NCBI RefSeq assembly: GCF_002023715.1
Contig: NZ_MAHX01000007.1
Span: 124,001-188,000 of the forward strand
Direction: 5' to 3'
From: Elizabethkingia occulta
Lineage (GTDB): Bacteria; Bacteroidota; Bacteroidia; Flavobacteriales; Weeksellaceae
Length of the DNA: 64,000 bases
Part shown: positions 1 through 7,952 of the stretch, piece by piece
Numbering within the stretch: the stretch's first letter is position 1
How the letters are laid out: the number at the start of each line of letters is the position of its first letter
Notes under the pieces: generated by a model
The model's database searches: none
What the model was told of the DNA's origin: nothing
What the model saw: the letters and a program-made list of their open reading frames with translations, nothing else
Made by a program: the position numbers and the translations under genes

Positions 1-1073
1 TAGTTTTCAATGATCAGTTTTACCGGATCTACAACAGCCATTACCCTTTTAGCCTTTTTGTTCAGATCTTCACGTACGAAGAACTCCAGTAACTGAATAT
101 CGATAAGGTTTTCGCGCTTTGCAACACCAATACGCTCGATAAAGTTACGGATAGCTTCCGCAGTATAACCTTTTCTTCTCAATCCCGAAACAGTAGGCAT
201 TCTTGGGTCGTCCCAGCCAGTGACTACATTTTCTGCAATCAGCTTTTGCAGCTTTCTCTTAGATGTAATCATATAAGTAACATTCATTCTGGCAAATTCT
301 CTTTGCTTTGGTGCTACTTTGTTTTCATCTCTTACCTGCTCAAGATACCAGTTGTATAATGGTCTGTGATTTTCGAATTCCAAAGAACAAAGCGAGTGCG
401 AGACTTGCTCCAGATAATCGGATTCGCCATGTGCCCAATCATACATCGGATAAATTTTCCATGTAGTTCCGGTTCTGTGGTGTGGTTTGTTCAGAATACG
501 ATACATAACAGGGTCACGCATATTCATATTTGGCGAAATCATATCGATTTTAGCACGAAGTGACATTGATCCGCTTTCGAATTCTCCGTTTTTCATTTTT
601 TCAAATAAATCCAGAGACTCTTCTACCGGTCTGTTTCTATATGGTGATTCTACTCCTGGTTCAGCAGGATTTTTACGTTGTTCAGTGATTACCTCAGAAG
701 GCTGCTCGTCTACATAAGCTTTTCCTTCTTTAATCATTTTTACGGCCCAGTCATATAGCTGTTGGAAATAGTCGGAAGCATAAAGTTCCTTGTCCCACTT
801 AAAGCCAAGCCACTCTACATCCTTCTTAATAGAATCTACAAATTCCTGCTCTTCCTTTTCAGGGTTAGTGTCATCAAAACGCAGGTTAACCGGAGCATTA
901 TATTTTTCACCCAAACCAAAGTTAATACAAATAGCCTTCGTGTGGCCAATGTGTAAATAACCATTTGGTTCCGGTGGGAAACGGAAACGGATCTTGTCTT
1001 TTTCAAGACCGTTTGCCAAATCTTCCTCTATAATTTGCTCAATAAAATTGAGAGATTTTTTTTCTTCTTCCAT
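1..1073 (-). CDS. glnS: Glutaminyl-tRNA synthetase, 3' end outside window
   Basis: Class I aminoacyl-tRNA synthetase that charges tRNA-Gln with glutamine in the cytoplasm. The visible 357 residues begin at an ATG (complement of 1071-1073) followed by an acidic/basic leader. The ATP-binding signature [12 protein letters not shown] lies at residues 33-44, and the KMSKR-class loop appears as MITSKRK near residue 271. The [12 protein letters not shown] wording is typical of GlnRS rather than bacterial GluRS. The end containing the anticodon-binding beta-barrel domains lies beyond base 1. It is transcribed away from the receptor gene at 1383. Assignment to GlnRS is firm; only the C-terminal part is unseen. 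Confidence 0.95.
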   Translation of the reverse strand, partial: MEEEKKSLNFIEQIIEEDLANGLEKDKIRFRFPPEPNGYLHIGHTKAICINFGLGEKYNAPVNLRFDDTNPEKEEQEFVDSIKKDVEWLGFKWDKELYASDYFQQLYDWAVKMIKEGKAYVDEQPSEVITEQRKNPAEPGVESPYRNRPVEESLDLFEKMKNGEFESGSMSLRAKIDMISPNMNMRDPVMYRILNKPHHRTGTTWKIYPMYDWAHGESDYLEQVSHSLCSLEFENHRPLYNWYLEQVRDENKVAPKQREFARMNVTYMITSKRKLQKLIAENVVTGWDDPRMPTVSGLRRKGYTAEAIRNFIERIGVAKRENLIDIQLLEFFVREDLNKKAKRVMAVVDPVKLIIEN

Positions 1074-1289
1074 TGAGATATATTCTAAGAGTGCAAATTT
1101 AACCATTTTAATCGGTTCTTCCGAATCTTTATAAAATGTCCGTTTATGAACATAGGTGTCTGAAAATGAACACTAAAATCATAATTTTCATTTGTAAGTA
1201 TCTGTCTGCTATATAGTTATTTGGTTGTTTTTTTCTGGTATTAGTTATGTGTAATAAAAAGAAAGAGAATTTAGTTAAAATTTTTTATC
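1074..1289. other. AT-rich divergent intergenic region
   Basis: This is the non-coding region between glnS and the receptor gene at 1383. I see no convincing ORF or RNA gene. It must hold the glnS promoter on the minus strand. The promoter-proximal part on the other side (1290-1347) is listed separately. Confidence 0.6.
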
Positions 1290-1347
1290 ACTAAAAAATT
1301 AGTTTAATAAGAAAATTAGAATACATTTGTATTACTAAATATTTAGT
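1290..1347 (+). promoter_or_regulatory. Promoter with two palindromic operator-like boxes
   Basis: The near-palindrome ACTAAAAAATTAGT lies at 1290-1303 and the perfect 14-bp palindrome ACTAAATATTTAGT at 1334-1347. Between them, TACATTTG at 1322-1329 matches the Bacteroidetes -7 element TAnnTTTG. The first box covers the expected -33 position and the second covers the region just after the start site. This is the geometry expected for repression by a dimeric (for example MarR- or TetR-like) regulator. The regulator is not identified in the window; its existence is inferred. Confidence 0.55.
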
Positions 1348-1382
1348 TATAAAAAACAGTTACAAAATAAAACTAATTTAAT

Positions 1383-3524
1383 ATGAAAAATAAGTCAGGT
1401 CTTTGGGCAGTTGTTTTACTTAGCTCTATAAGTTCATTAATACATGCACAGAATACTTCAGGAAAAGCTTCTGAGAAGGAAATACAAACAGTGAATCTTA
1501 GTGGTAAAAAGAAACTTGTTGAAAGGAAAATTGACCGTATGGTTTTTAATGTGGAAAATTCTATTGCATCACAAGGGACAGACGGAGTAGAAGCTTTAAG
1601 AAATACACCATTGGTAAAAGTAGATGAAGCCAGCGGGATATCTATTGTTGGTAAAAGTAATGTATCGGTAATGATTAATGACAGAATTGTGCAAATGTCC
1701 GGATCGGAATTACTGAATTATCTGAGATCTGTAAGATCTGAGAATATTGCAAAAATAGAGGTGATAACGACACCACCAGCCAAATACGATGCACAAGGTA
1801 ATAGCGGTATTATTAATATAGTCCTGAAGAAAAATTCCAATCTGGGTTGGAGTGGTAGTCTAACTACCGGATATGTTCGAAAATCTCGCGATGGGTTTAC
1901 AAATAATATTGGTTTGAATTATCAGTCTGCTAAAGTCAGTAGCTCCCTGAAACTAAGACACTATGATTCCAAAAAGAATTCTACAGAACAAAATGAAATT
2001 ATTGCAAATAAAGGACTGAAAAGTCTTGACAGGAGAGTAGATATGCCGAACGGACTTGGGCTGAATTATAGTCTGGATTATAAAATATCAGATAAATCGA
2101 ATGCCGGAATTGTATATGACTTTGGCTCCGGTCATCTGAACATGGATATTAATAATAGTTCGGAATACTTTACAGGAAATAAGCAAGATTCTCTTTTGAC
2201 CACTTATGCGGAGCATCGTCAGAAAATTCCTACCCATACTCTGAATGCTTATTATGATCTGAAATTAGATAGTCTGGGAAAAAAAATGTCGGTAGGTGGT
2301 AATTATTTTTCTAATATTCCGGTGAACAATATTGGTTTCCAAACTATTAATCATAATACCAACAACGCAGAAAATTACAGAAGCTATAGCAATATCAATT
2401 ATAGTATATGGTCTGGACAGGTAGACCTTACATTGCCTTATAAGTTTACCAATATAGAAACCGGAGCTAAAATGGCTTATTTTAAAAATACTTCAAATCT
2501 GGAATATTTCAGAATAACGAATGGTAACTCTGTTTTAATGCCGGACGGAAATAACCTGTTTGAATACAAAGAGCAAAATTATGCCGCTTATTTTAGTATA
2601 GATAAGAAAATAAATGAACAATGGTCTGCGAAAGCTGGAATACGCTATGAGTATTCTGTAATCGATGGCTATAATCCGATTTCAGGGGAAAAGAACAAAT
2701 ATGAATATGGAAGATTTTTCCCTACGGCTTATATCGCTTATAAAGCAGATGATAATAATACTTTTACAGCTAATTATTCCAGAAGAATTAACAGACCTTT
2801 TTTCCGTGCGATCAATCCCTACAGATGGTATATCAATCCATATTCTTTTGCAAAGGGAAATCCTTCCCTGAAACCCTCTTATAATGATAATATAGAATTG
2901 GGTTATTCTTATAAAAATAAATTAACGGCTACACTTTATTATCAGCAGGTTAAAGACTCTTATTCACAGCTTGTAACTTTTAACAACGGAACTAAGATTA
3001 TTGATTATGCGAATATGTTTGATCAGACTAATTACGGAATGAATCTGGGCTATAACGATATTTTATTTAAATTATGGGAAGTAAGTGCAAGTGCTAATCT
3101 GTATTACTCCAAAAGTACCGGAATTATTCCGGAAGTTATAGGACAAAAATCATTTAATATGTACTATAACATCAATAATACCTTTACACTGAATACACAG
3201 AAAACTGTAGCCTTGTTTGCTAATTTTGCACATATGTTACCCGGAAGTTCCGGGAATTTCAAATCGGATGGGTATTCTATTCTGAGCTTAGGAGCTAAGC
3301 TGTATTTAATGGATAAGAAATTACAGATCAACATATCAGTGGATGATGTTTTCAAAAAAGCATTCAGTAAAGGTGAATCTGTTTATTCAGATTCTGTTAT
3401 GAAATTCAGAAATTATTATGATTACAGAGGACTCAATCTTAGTGTGAATTATACATTCGGAAACAATAAGGTAAAAGGAGTAAGCCGTAATATGAAATTT
3501 GATGAGAAAAGCAGAGTTAATTAA
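1383..3524 (+). CDS. TonB-dependent outer-membrane receptor (outer membrane beta-barrel family protein)
   Basis: This is a 713-residue outer-membrane protein. A signal peptide (about residues 1-22, ending ...LIHAQ) is followed by a plug-like region. Segments such as VMINDRIVQMSG and IEVITTPPAKYDAQGNSG (about residues 97-140) are typical of the plug of the Bacteroidetes outer-membrane beta-barrel family (PF14905-like). The rest is a long run of aromatic, alternating beta strands ending in ...LNLSVNYTFGN. It lacks the N-terminal carboxypeptidase-regulatory-like domain found in the receptor at 28967. Four small leader peptides follow directly on the same strand, so it may serve their passage through the outer membrane or the uptake of their ligand; that role is inference. 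Two palindromic boxes flank its promoter. Confidence 0.85.
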   Translation: MKNKSGLWAVVLLSSISSLIHAQNTSGKASEKEIQTVNLSGKKKLVERKIDRMVFNVENSIASQGTDGVEALRNTPLVKVDEASGISIVGKSNVSVMINDRIVQMSGSELLNYLRSVRSENIAKIEVITTPPAKYDAQGNSGIINIVLKKNSNLGWSGSLTTGYVRKSRDGFTNNIGLNYQSAKVSSSLKLRHYDSKKNSTEQNEIIANKGLKSLDRRVDMPNGLGLNYSLDYKISDKSNAGIVYDFGSGHLNMDINNSSEYFTGNKQDSLLTTYAEHRQKIPTHTLNAYYDLKLDSLGKKMSVGGNYFSNIPVNNIGFQTINHNTNNAENYRSYSNINYSIWSGQVDLTLPYKFTNIETGAKMAYFKNTSNLEYFRITNGNSVLMPDGNNLFEYKEQNYAAYFSIDKKINEQWSAKAGIRYEYSVIDGYNPISGEKNKYEYGRFFPTAYIAYKADDNNTFTANYSRRINRPFFRAINPYRWYINPYSFAKGNPSLKPSYNDNIELGYSYKNKLTATLYYQQVKDSYSQLVTFNNGTKIIDYANMFDQTNYGMNLGYNDILFKLWEVSASANLYYSKSTGIIPEVIGQKSFNMYYNINNTFTLNTQKTVALFANFAHMLPGSSGNFKSDGYSILSLGAKLYLMDKKLQINISVDDVFKKAFSKGESVYSDSVMKFRNYYDYRGLNLSVNYTFGNNKVKGVSRNMKFDEKSRVN

Positions 3525-3607
3525 TTTATGAGTTAAATAAAAGTTAAAAATCTCCGATATGTGATTTAAATATGTAATTTAACTAACACTAAATAAATCA
3601 AAATATT

Positions 3608-3766
3608 ATGAAAAAATTACTTAAAAAAGACTTGAAAAAAGTCAATGGTGGCGGGCCGCCTTTAGGGGGAATGGCATGTGTTTATTATGATCCGTATCTG
3701 AATAAGACAGTGGAGGGTATAACAGACGCGAATGGTGTTTGTCAATGCGTAGTATGTGAATATTAA
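3608..3766 (+). CDS. Small double-glycine leader peptide, bacteriocin-like (array 1, peptide 1)
   Basis: A 52-residue peptide with leader MKKLLKKDLKKVNGG followed by a core containing CVYYDP and ending CQCVVCEY. The basic amphipathic leader closing on GG is the pattern of bacteriocin-type or RiPP precursor signals cleaved by C39-type peptidases. The core has four cysteines. It is first of four tandem genes, 10 nt before the next, which suggests one transcript. The 83-nt gap after the receptor gene has no obvious terminator. No maturation enzyme or exporter lies nearby, so processing and function are unknown. The ORF is small, but the shared leader in eight window peptides argues strongly that it is real. 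Confidence 0.8.
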   Translation: MKKLLKKDLKKVNGGGPPLGGMACVYYDPYLNKTVEGITDANGVCQCVVCEY

Positions 3767-3776
3767 ATAATCTGTC

Positions 3777-3941
3777 ATGAAAAAACTTCAAAGATCACAT
3801 TTAAAAACAGTAAAAGGTGCCGGAAATGTTTGTGATGAATTTCCAAAAAAATATCAGCATGTTTCATGCAGTGAGTATTTCAATATTCCACCTAAGTATT
3901 CACATTGTGTACTGGTTGATGTAGAATGCTTTCCAGAATAA
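3777..3941 (+). CDS. Small leader peptide, bacteriocin-like (array 1, peptide 2)
   Basis: A 54-residue peptide with leader MKKLQRSHLKTVKGAG. The usual GG is replaced by GA/AG, as in some other members of this group. The core has four cysteines (VCDE, SCSE, HCVL, ECFP) and several aromatic residues. It starts 10 nt after peptide 1 and ends 21 nt before peptide 3, consistent with cotranscription. The core is unrelated in sequence to its neighbours although the leader is conserved, which is the usual signature of precursor peptides. No known bacteriocin class is recognised. Confidence 0.75.
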   Translation: MKKLQRSHLKTVKGAGNVCDEFPKKYQHVSCSEYFNIPPKYSHCVLVDVECFPE

Positions 3942-3962
3942 TTAACCCAAATACTAATTATT

Positions 3963-4199
3963 ATGAAAAAACTAAATCGTAGCTTACTAAAGCATGTAAG
4001 TGGTGGTATAAGAATAGCCTATGCTGATTGTATGGATGGTGATCATTGTCCGCCACCACCAACATCCGGAAAAACAGGTTTCTGTGACGGAGGAGTATGT
4101 TATTATGAAACAGGAGGAACAACCAATCCGGGCGGAGGCTGTACAGAGCCTGCAAGAGATTGTATGCCATGGGAAACAGGATGCGGTTGTGTTTATTAA
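3963..4199 (+). CDS. Small double-glycine leader peptide, Cys-rich (array 1, peptide 3)
   Basis: A 78-residue peptide, the longest of the group, with leader MKKLNRSLLKHVSGG and eight cysteines in the core. Within it, GFCDGGVCYY resembles GYCSNGMCYS in peptide 4, so the two share a CxxGxCY motif. A PPPP stretch and a Gly-rich linker separate the cysteine pairs. Even cysteine number and low hydrophobicity suggest a secreted, disulfide-bonded product; this is inference. Two antisense ORFs overlap it and are shadows. Confidence 0.8.
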   Translation: MKKLNRSLLKHVSGGIRIAYADCMDGDHCPPPPTSGKTGFCDGGVCYYETGGTTNPGGGCTEPARDCMPWETGCGCVY

Positions 4200-4246
4200 T
4201 AACTGTTTCCTAAATTTTAGTATAAAAACCAAATAAAAATATCATT

Positions 4247-4396
4247 ATGAAAAAGTTAGAAAGAAAATCATTGAAAGAGTTAAAAGGAGGTAATCCTAAA
4301 CCATCGCCAGACGGAAACTGTCCTCCGGGATGGGGATACTGTAGTAACGGAATGTGCTACAGTGCATCACAATACTGGATGTGCAAAGATAATTAG
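4247..4396 (+). CDS. Small double-glycine leader peptide (array 1, peptide 4)
   Basis: A 49-residue peptide with leader MKKLERKSLKELKGG and a core with four cysteines, including the CSNGMCY motif shared with peptide 3. It follows peptide 3 by 47 nt. The sequence just before it, ACCAAATAAAAATATCATT, resembles the leader sequence in front of the second peptide array (AACCAAATAAATAT...), which suggests a shared untranslated region or translation signal. It is last in the array and is followed at 4445 by the convergent menC gene. Confidence 0.8.
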   Translation: MKKLERKSLKELKGGNPKPSPDGNCPPGWGYCSNGMCYSASQYWMCKDN

Positions 4397-4444
4397 TATT
4401 ATCTCTGAAAACATATAGTTATTAAATCAATTCTCAGAATATAA

Positions 4445-5449
4445 TCAGTTTGCAAACCACAACTGGTCGCCTTCCAGTTTCAGACTAGATGGTGTATTAT
4501 TCGTAAATAAAGATCCGGTGCCCAAACCTTGTGGCATCGGATTCTTTTTTGTGTAGGTATACTGAGCAATAGCATTGAGTCCAATATTGCTCTCCAATGC
4601 AGAAGTTATCCACCAGCCGATATTTTGTTTTTCTGCTAATGCTATCCATTCATCAGAGCCAGATATTCCACCAACTAATGATGGCTTTAGAATAATATAC
4701 TGTGGCTTTATGGTCTCCAGAAGTCTTTGTTTTTCTTCCAATTCCGTGATTCCGATAAGTTCTTCATCTAAGGCTATTGGAGTAGGAGTATTTGCACAAA
4801 GTAAAGCCATTTCTTGTGGATTACCGGCTTTTATAGGTTGCTCAATAGAATGTATGTCCAAGGCAGCTAATTCTTCTAAAACAATTTTGGCTTTTTCGGC
4901 GGAAAAGGCACCGTTGGCATCTACACGAAGTTCCAGCTGATTTTTGGGAAAAGTTTTACGAAGTTCTTCCAGTACCTTTTTCTCTTCATCCCAGTGAACA
5001 CCAATCTTTAGTTTAATACAATGAAATTTATCCTGAAGTTTCAATGCAATCTGTTCTTTCATGAAATCTACATTTCCCATCCATATTAATCCATTGATGG
5101 TAATGCTTTTTTCGCCTTCTGTAAATTCTCCCGGAAAGTAAATATGATTACCGTGTTTTAAATTAAGCATAGCTTGTTCATAACCAAACCAGATAGATGG
5201 ATAGTGCAAAAGTTGCTCCTGTAGAAAGCTGTACTCACTGTTAATATTATCACAGAGCCACTGCAGCTTTTCTTCATAATCGGGAACATCGTCATAACTG
5301 AGTCCACGGAAAATGCCACATTCTCCTGTTCCTTTCTTTTCCCCATCAGAAATATGTAAAAAGTAAGTTTCCTTTTCGGTTAATACACCTCTGGAAGTCC
5401 CGCCCGGGCGTTTGAAAATAAGATTGTGACGTTGATATTCTGCCTGCAT
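4445..5449 (-). CDS. menC: o-Succinylbenzoate synthase
   Basis: Enolase-superfamily enzyme that dehydrates SHCHC to o-succinylbenzoate in menaquinone synthesis, in the cytoplasm. The 334-residue protein shows the expected catalytic set: KLK at 146-148 (second lysine as acid/base), metal ligands D177 (RVDANG), E203 (SIEQP) and D228 (ALDEE), and the opposite lysine K255 (ILKPSLVGG). Length fits short MenC. The family also contains dipeptide epimerases, but the sequence pattern and the menaquinone-based respiration of this group favour MenC. No other men gene is in the window. It converges with the peptide array and ends 48 bp from it. Confidence 0.88.
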   Translation of the reverse strand: MQAEYQRHNLIFKRPGGTSRGVLTEKETYFLHISDGEKKGTGECGIFRGLSYDDVPDYEEKLQWLCDNINSEYSFLQEQLLHYPSIWFGYEQAMLNLKHGNHIYFPGEFTEGEKSITINGLIWMGNVDFMKEQIALKLQDKFHCIKLKIGVHWDEEKKVLEELRKTFPKNQLELRVDANGAFSAEKAKIVLEELAALDIHSIEQPIKAGNPQEMALLCANTPTPIALDEELIGITELEEKQRLLETIKPQYIILKPSLVGGISGSDEWIALAEKQNIGWWITSALESNIGLNAIAQYTYTKKNPMPQGLGTGSLFTNNTPSSLKLEGDQLWFAN

Positions 5450-5461
5450 GATAATGAATTA

Positions 5462-5508
5462 ATAAAAACCTCAGCTTTGCTCAGTTAATTCTGATAAAGC
5501 TGAGGCTA
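5462..5508 (-). terminator. Rho-independent terminator after fbp
   Basis: Inverted repeat CCTCAGCTTT (5469-5478) and AAAGCTGAGG (5496-5505) with a 17-nt loop. Read on the minus strand the stem is followed by TTTTTATT. It lies between fbp and menC and would end the fbp transcript. Confidence 0.8.
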
Positions 5509-5533
5509 TATGTTTTAATAGAAAAATTACTTT

Positions 5534-6556
5534 CTAGATAGTTGCCTCAATAGCATTTTTCATAAACTCTTCAGCCTTTGTTACCATAGCTGCACTACCG
5601 CAGAAGAATGGTACACGCTGGTGAAGCTCGGTCGGTTCTATTTCCATGATTCTTTTGAATCCATCAGAAGCCTTTCCGCCAGCCTGCTCCGCTAAAAATG
5701 CCATTGGATTACATTCGTAAAGCAGACGTAGCTTTCCTTGTGGAGATTGCGATGTTGAAGGGTAAATATAAATACCACCTTTCAGCATGTTTCTGTGGAA
5801 ATCGGCTACTAGTGAACCAATATAACGGGAAGTGTAAGGACGGTCCTCTTCTTCTTTCTGACAATACTTAAGGTAATCTTTTACACCCTGAGGAAATTTG
5901 ACATAGTTTCCTTCATTGATGGAATATATCTTTCCTTTTGTCGGAAATTTAATATTAGGATGAGAAAGATAATAAGTACCTAGAGACGGGTCCAGTGTAA
6001 ATCCGTTCACTCCGTTTCCGGTTGTATAAACAATCATAGTAGAAGATCCGTAGATAACATAACCTGCAGCAATCTGATTAACTCCTTTCTGGAGGAAATC
6101 TTTTGGCTGTACAGGAGTTCCCGGTTCAGTTACTCTTCTGTAAATAGAGAAAATAGTTCCGACAGAAACATTAACATCTATATTAGATGAGCCGTCTAAA
6201 GGATCGATAAGTACCACATATTTGCTCATATGTGCATTTTCACTGGCTTTGATTTCTATGAAATCGTCGTTTTCTTCGGATGCGATACCACAAACGACTT
6301 CACGTTGTGACAAAGAGTTGATAAAAATATCATTTGCCAGTACATCCAGTTTTTGCTGATCTTCGCCTTGTACGTTTGTATTTCCCGCATGTCCAATAAT
6401 ATTGGCAATTCCGGCTTTATTTACTTCACGGTTTACCATTTTAGAGGCCAGTCTTATGGCACTTAACAAACGGGACAATTCACCTGTCGAGTATCTGAAA
6501 TCCTCCTGTTTTTCAATAATAAACTCTCCAAGTGTACGAAATGATTGTTCAGACAT
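5534..6556 (-). CDS. fbp: Class I fructose-1,6-bisphosphatase
   Basis: Hydrolyses fructose 1,6-bisphosphate to fructose 6-phosphate in gluconeogenesis. The 340-residue protein contains the metal-binding signature [19 protein letters not shown] and, upstream, the EEND acidic cluster. Near the C-terminus the motif [21 protein letters not shown] is typical of class I FBPase. Length agrees with the family. It is divergent from the aspartate kinase gene at 6708, sharing a 151-bp promoter region, and a terminator follows it. Assignment is secure. Confidence 0.96.
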   Translation of the reverse strand: MSEQSFRTLGEFIIEKQEDFRYSTGELSRLLSAIRLASKMVNREVNKAGIANIIGHAGNTNVQGEDQQKLDVLANDIFINSLSQREVVCGIASEENDDFIEIKASENAHMSKYVVLIDPLDGSSNIDVNVSVGTIFSIYRRVTEPGTPVQPKDFLQKGVNQIAAGYVIYGSSTMIVYTTGNGVNGFTLDPSLGTYYLSHPNIKFPTKGKIYSINEGNYVKFPQGVKDYLKYCQKEEEDRPYTSRYIGSLVADFHRNMLKGGIYIYPSTSQSPQGKLRLLYECNPMAFLAEQAGGKASDGFKRIMEIEPTELHQRVPFFCGSAAMVTKAEEFMKNAIEATI

Positions 6557-6707
6557 TATATATTGGGTTTAGATTTTTCCAAATTTCGGAAAAATATAGC
6601 ACATATACATTTTTTTTATTTTTGATTGATTTTTAATACTTTTGACAAATTTTACAGCAAAAAATAAACAGAAAAATATTCAATAATTTATTAATACCTG
6701 AGAGTCA

Positions 6708-7946
6708 ATGAAAGTTTTCAAATTTGGGGGTGCTTCGGTTAAGGATGCGGAAGGCGTAATGAATGTTGCCAGAGTTCTGAAAAATCAAGGTTTTGAGCAA
6801 TGTATGCTTATTGTTTCAGCAATGGGGAAAACAACAAACGCATTAGAAATTGTTGTGGAAAACTATTTTGCCAAAAAAGATTATAAAGCTGAAACTGCGA
6901 AGATAAAACAGAGCCATATTGACATAGCGAAGGGACTTTTTAAAGAAGATCATAAGATTTATGAAGAAATTGAAGAATTTTTCTACGATATAGAATCTTT
7001 CCTCAGAAGAAATAAATCACCTAATTATAGCTTTGTTTATGATCAGGTGGTAAGCTGTGGTGAGATGATTTCTTCTAAAATACTATCAGAATATCTGGTA
7101 CAGGAAAAACTTACCAATACATGGCTAGATGCAAGAGATTATATTAAAACTGATGCAAATTACAGAGAGGGAAATGTAGACTGGAAGCTGACTGAGGAAA
7201 ACTTTAAGAAATTAAATTCCAATGAATCTTTTGTTACACAGGGTTTCATTGGTTCTGATGATAATAATTTTACAGTAACATTGGGTCGTGAAGGTTCCGA
7301 CTATTCAGCGGCTATTTTTGCTTACTGCATGAATGCTGAACAAATGACCATCTGGAAAGATGTACCAGGAGTAATGACAGGGGATCCACGTAAATTTGAA
7401 GATGTGGAGCTACTGGATAATATTTCATATGAAGAAGCTATAGAAATGGCATATTACGGAGCTTCGGTTATTCATCCGAAAACTTTGCAGCCGCTAAAAC
7501 AAAAATCTATTCCTTTCTTTGTAAAATCATTTGTAGAAGATGATAAGCCGGGAACAAAAGTTTCCGGAGATGAAAACTATCCGAGAAAAGAAAGTTACAT
7601 TCTGAAAGAAAACCAGACGTTAATGACTATTGCTACACGTGACTTCTCTTTTATTGCAGAGGATCACATGAGCTATATTTTTGCTGAGCTGGCTAAATTC
7701 AAAATTAAAGTATCTTTAATTCAGAATACTGCAATCTCACTGGCTTTATGTCTGGAAGATAAATTTAAAAATAGTGAGAAACTGAATGTAACATTAAACG
7801 AAAAATTCGACACATCATTAGTAACGGATGTAGCGCTTTTTACAATAAGAAATGCCAACATGAATGATGCTGAGAAGTTTTACAAAGACAAAAATGTATT
7901 AATGGAGCAGCTTGCTGCCAATACATTGCAAATGGTAACGAAATAA
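6708..7946 (+). CDS. Aspartate kinase
   Basis: Phosphorylates aspartate as the first step of the lysine, threonine, methionine and diaminopimelate pathways. The 412-residue monofunctional protein starts MKVFKFGGASV (the family KFGGxSV nucleotide-binding motif). The kinase domain contains VTLGREGSDYSAA and WKDVPGVMTGDPR, and a C-terminal region (about 305-412) of ACT type probably senses end product. No homoserine dehydrogenase domain is fused. The gene is 6 nt upstream of the acyltransferase at 7953, so they are probably cotranscribed, although no metabolic link is obvious. A symbol (lysC/thrA type) cannot be chosen from sequence alone. Confidence 0.93.
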   Translation: MKVFKFGGASVKDAEGVMNVARVLKNQGFEQCMLIVSAMGKTTNALEIVVENYFAKKDYKAETAKIKQSHIDIAKGLFKEDHKIYEEIEEFFYDIESFLRRNKSPNYSFVYDQVVSCGEMISSKILSEYLVQEKLTNTWLDARDYIKTDANYREGNVDWKLTEENFKKLNSNESFVTQGFIGSDDNNFTVTLGREGSDYSAAIFAYCMNAEQMTIWKDVPGVMTGDPRKFEDVELLDNISYEEAIEMAYYGASVIHPKTLQPLKQKSIPFFVKSFVEDDKPGTKVSGDENYPRKESYILKENQTLMTIATRDFSFIAEDHMSYIFAELAKFKIKVSLIQNTAISLALCLEDKFKNSEKLNVTLNEKFDTSLVTDVALFTIRNANMNDAEKFYKDKNVLMEQLAANTLQMVTK

Positions 7947-7952
7947 AAAAGA

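Noticed and set aside
366-956. Three plus-strand ORFs over the glnS region
   Set aside because: They are antisense to a long, well-supported glnS frame with catalytic motifs.
3961-4232. Two antisense ORFs over array 1 peptide 3
   Set aside because: They cover the opposite strand of a peptide gene with the conserved leader and show no independent features.
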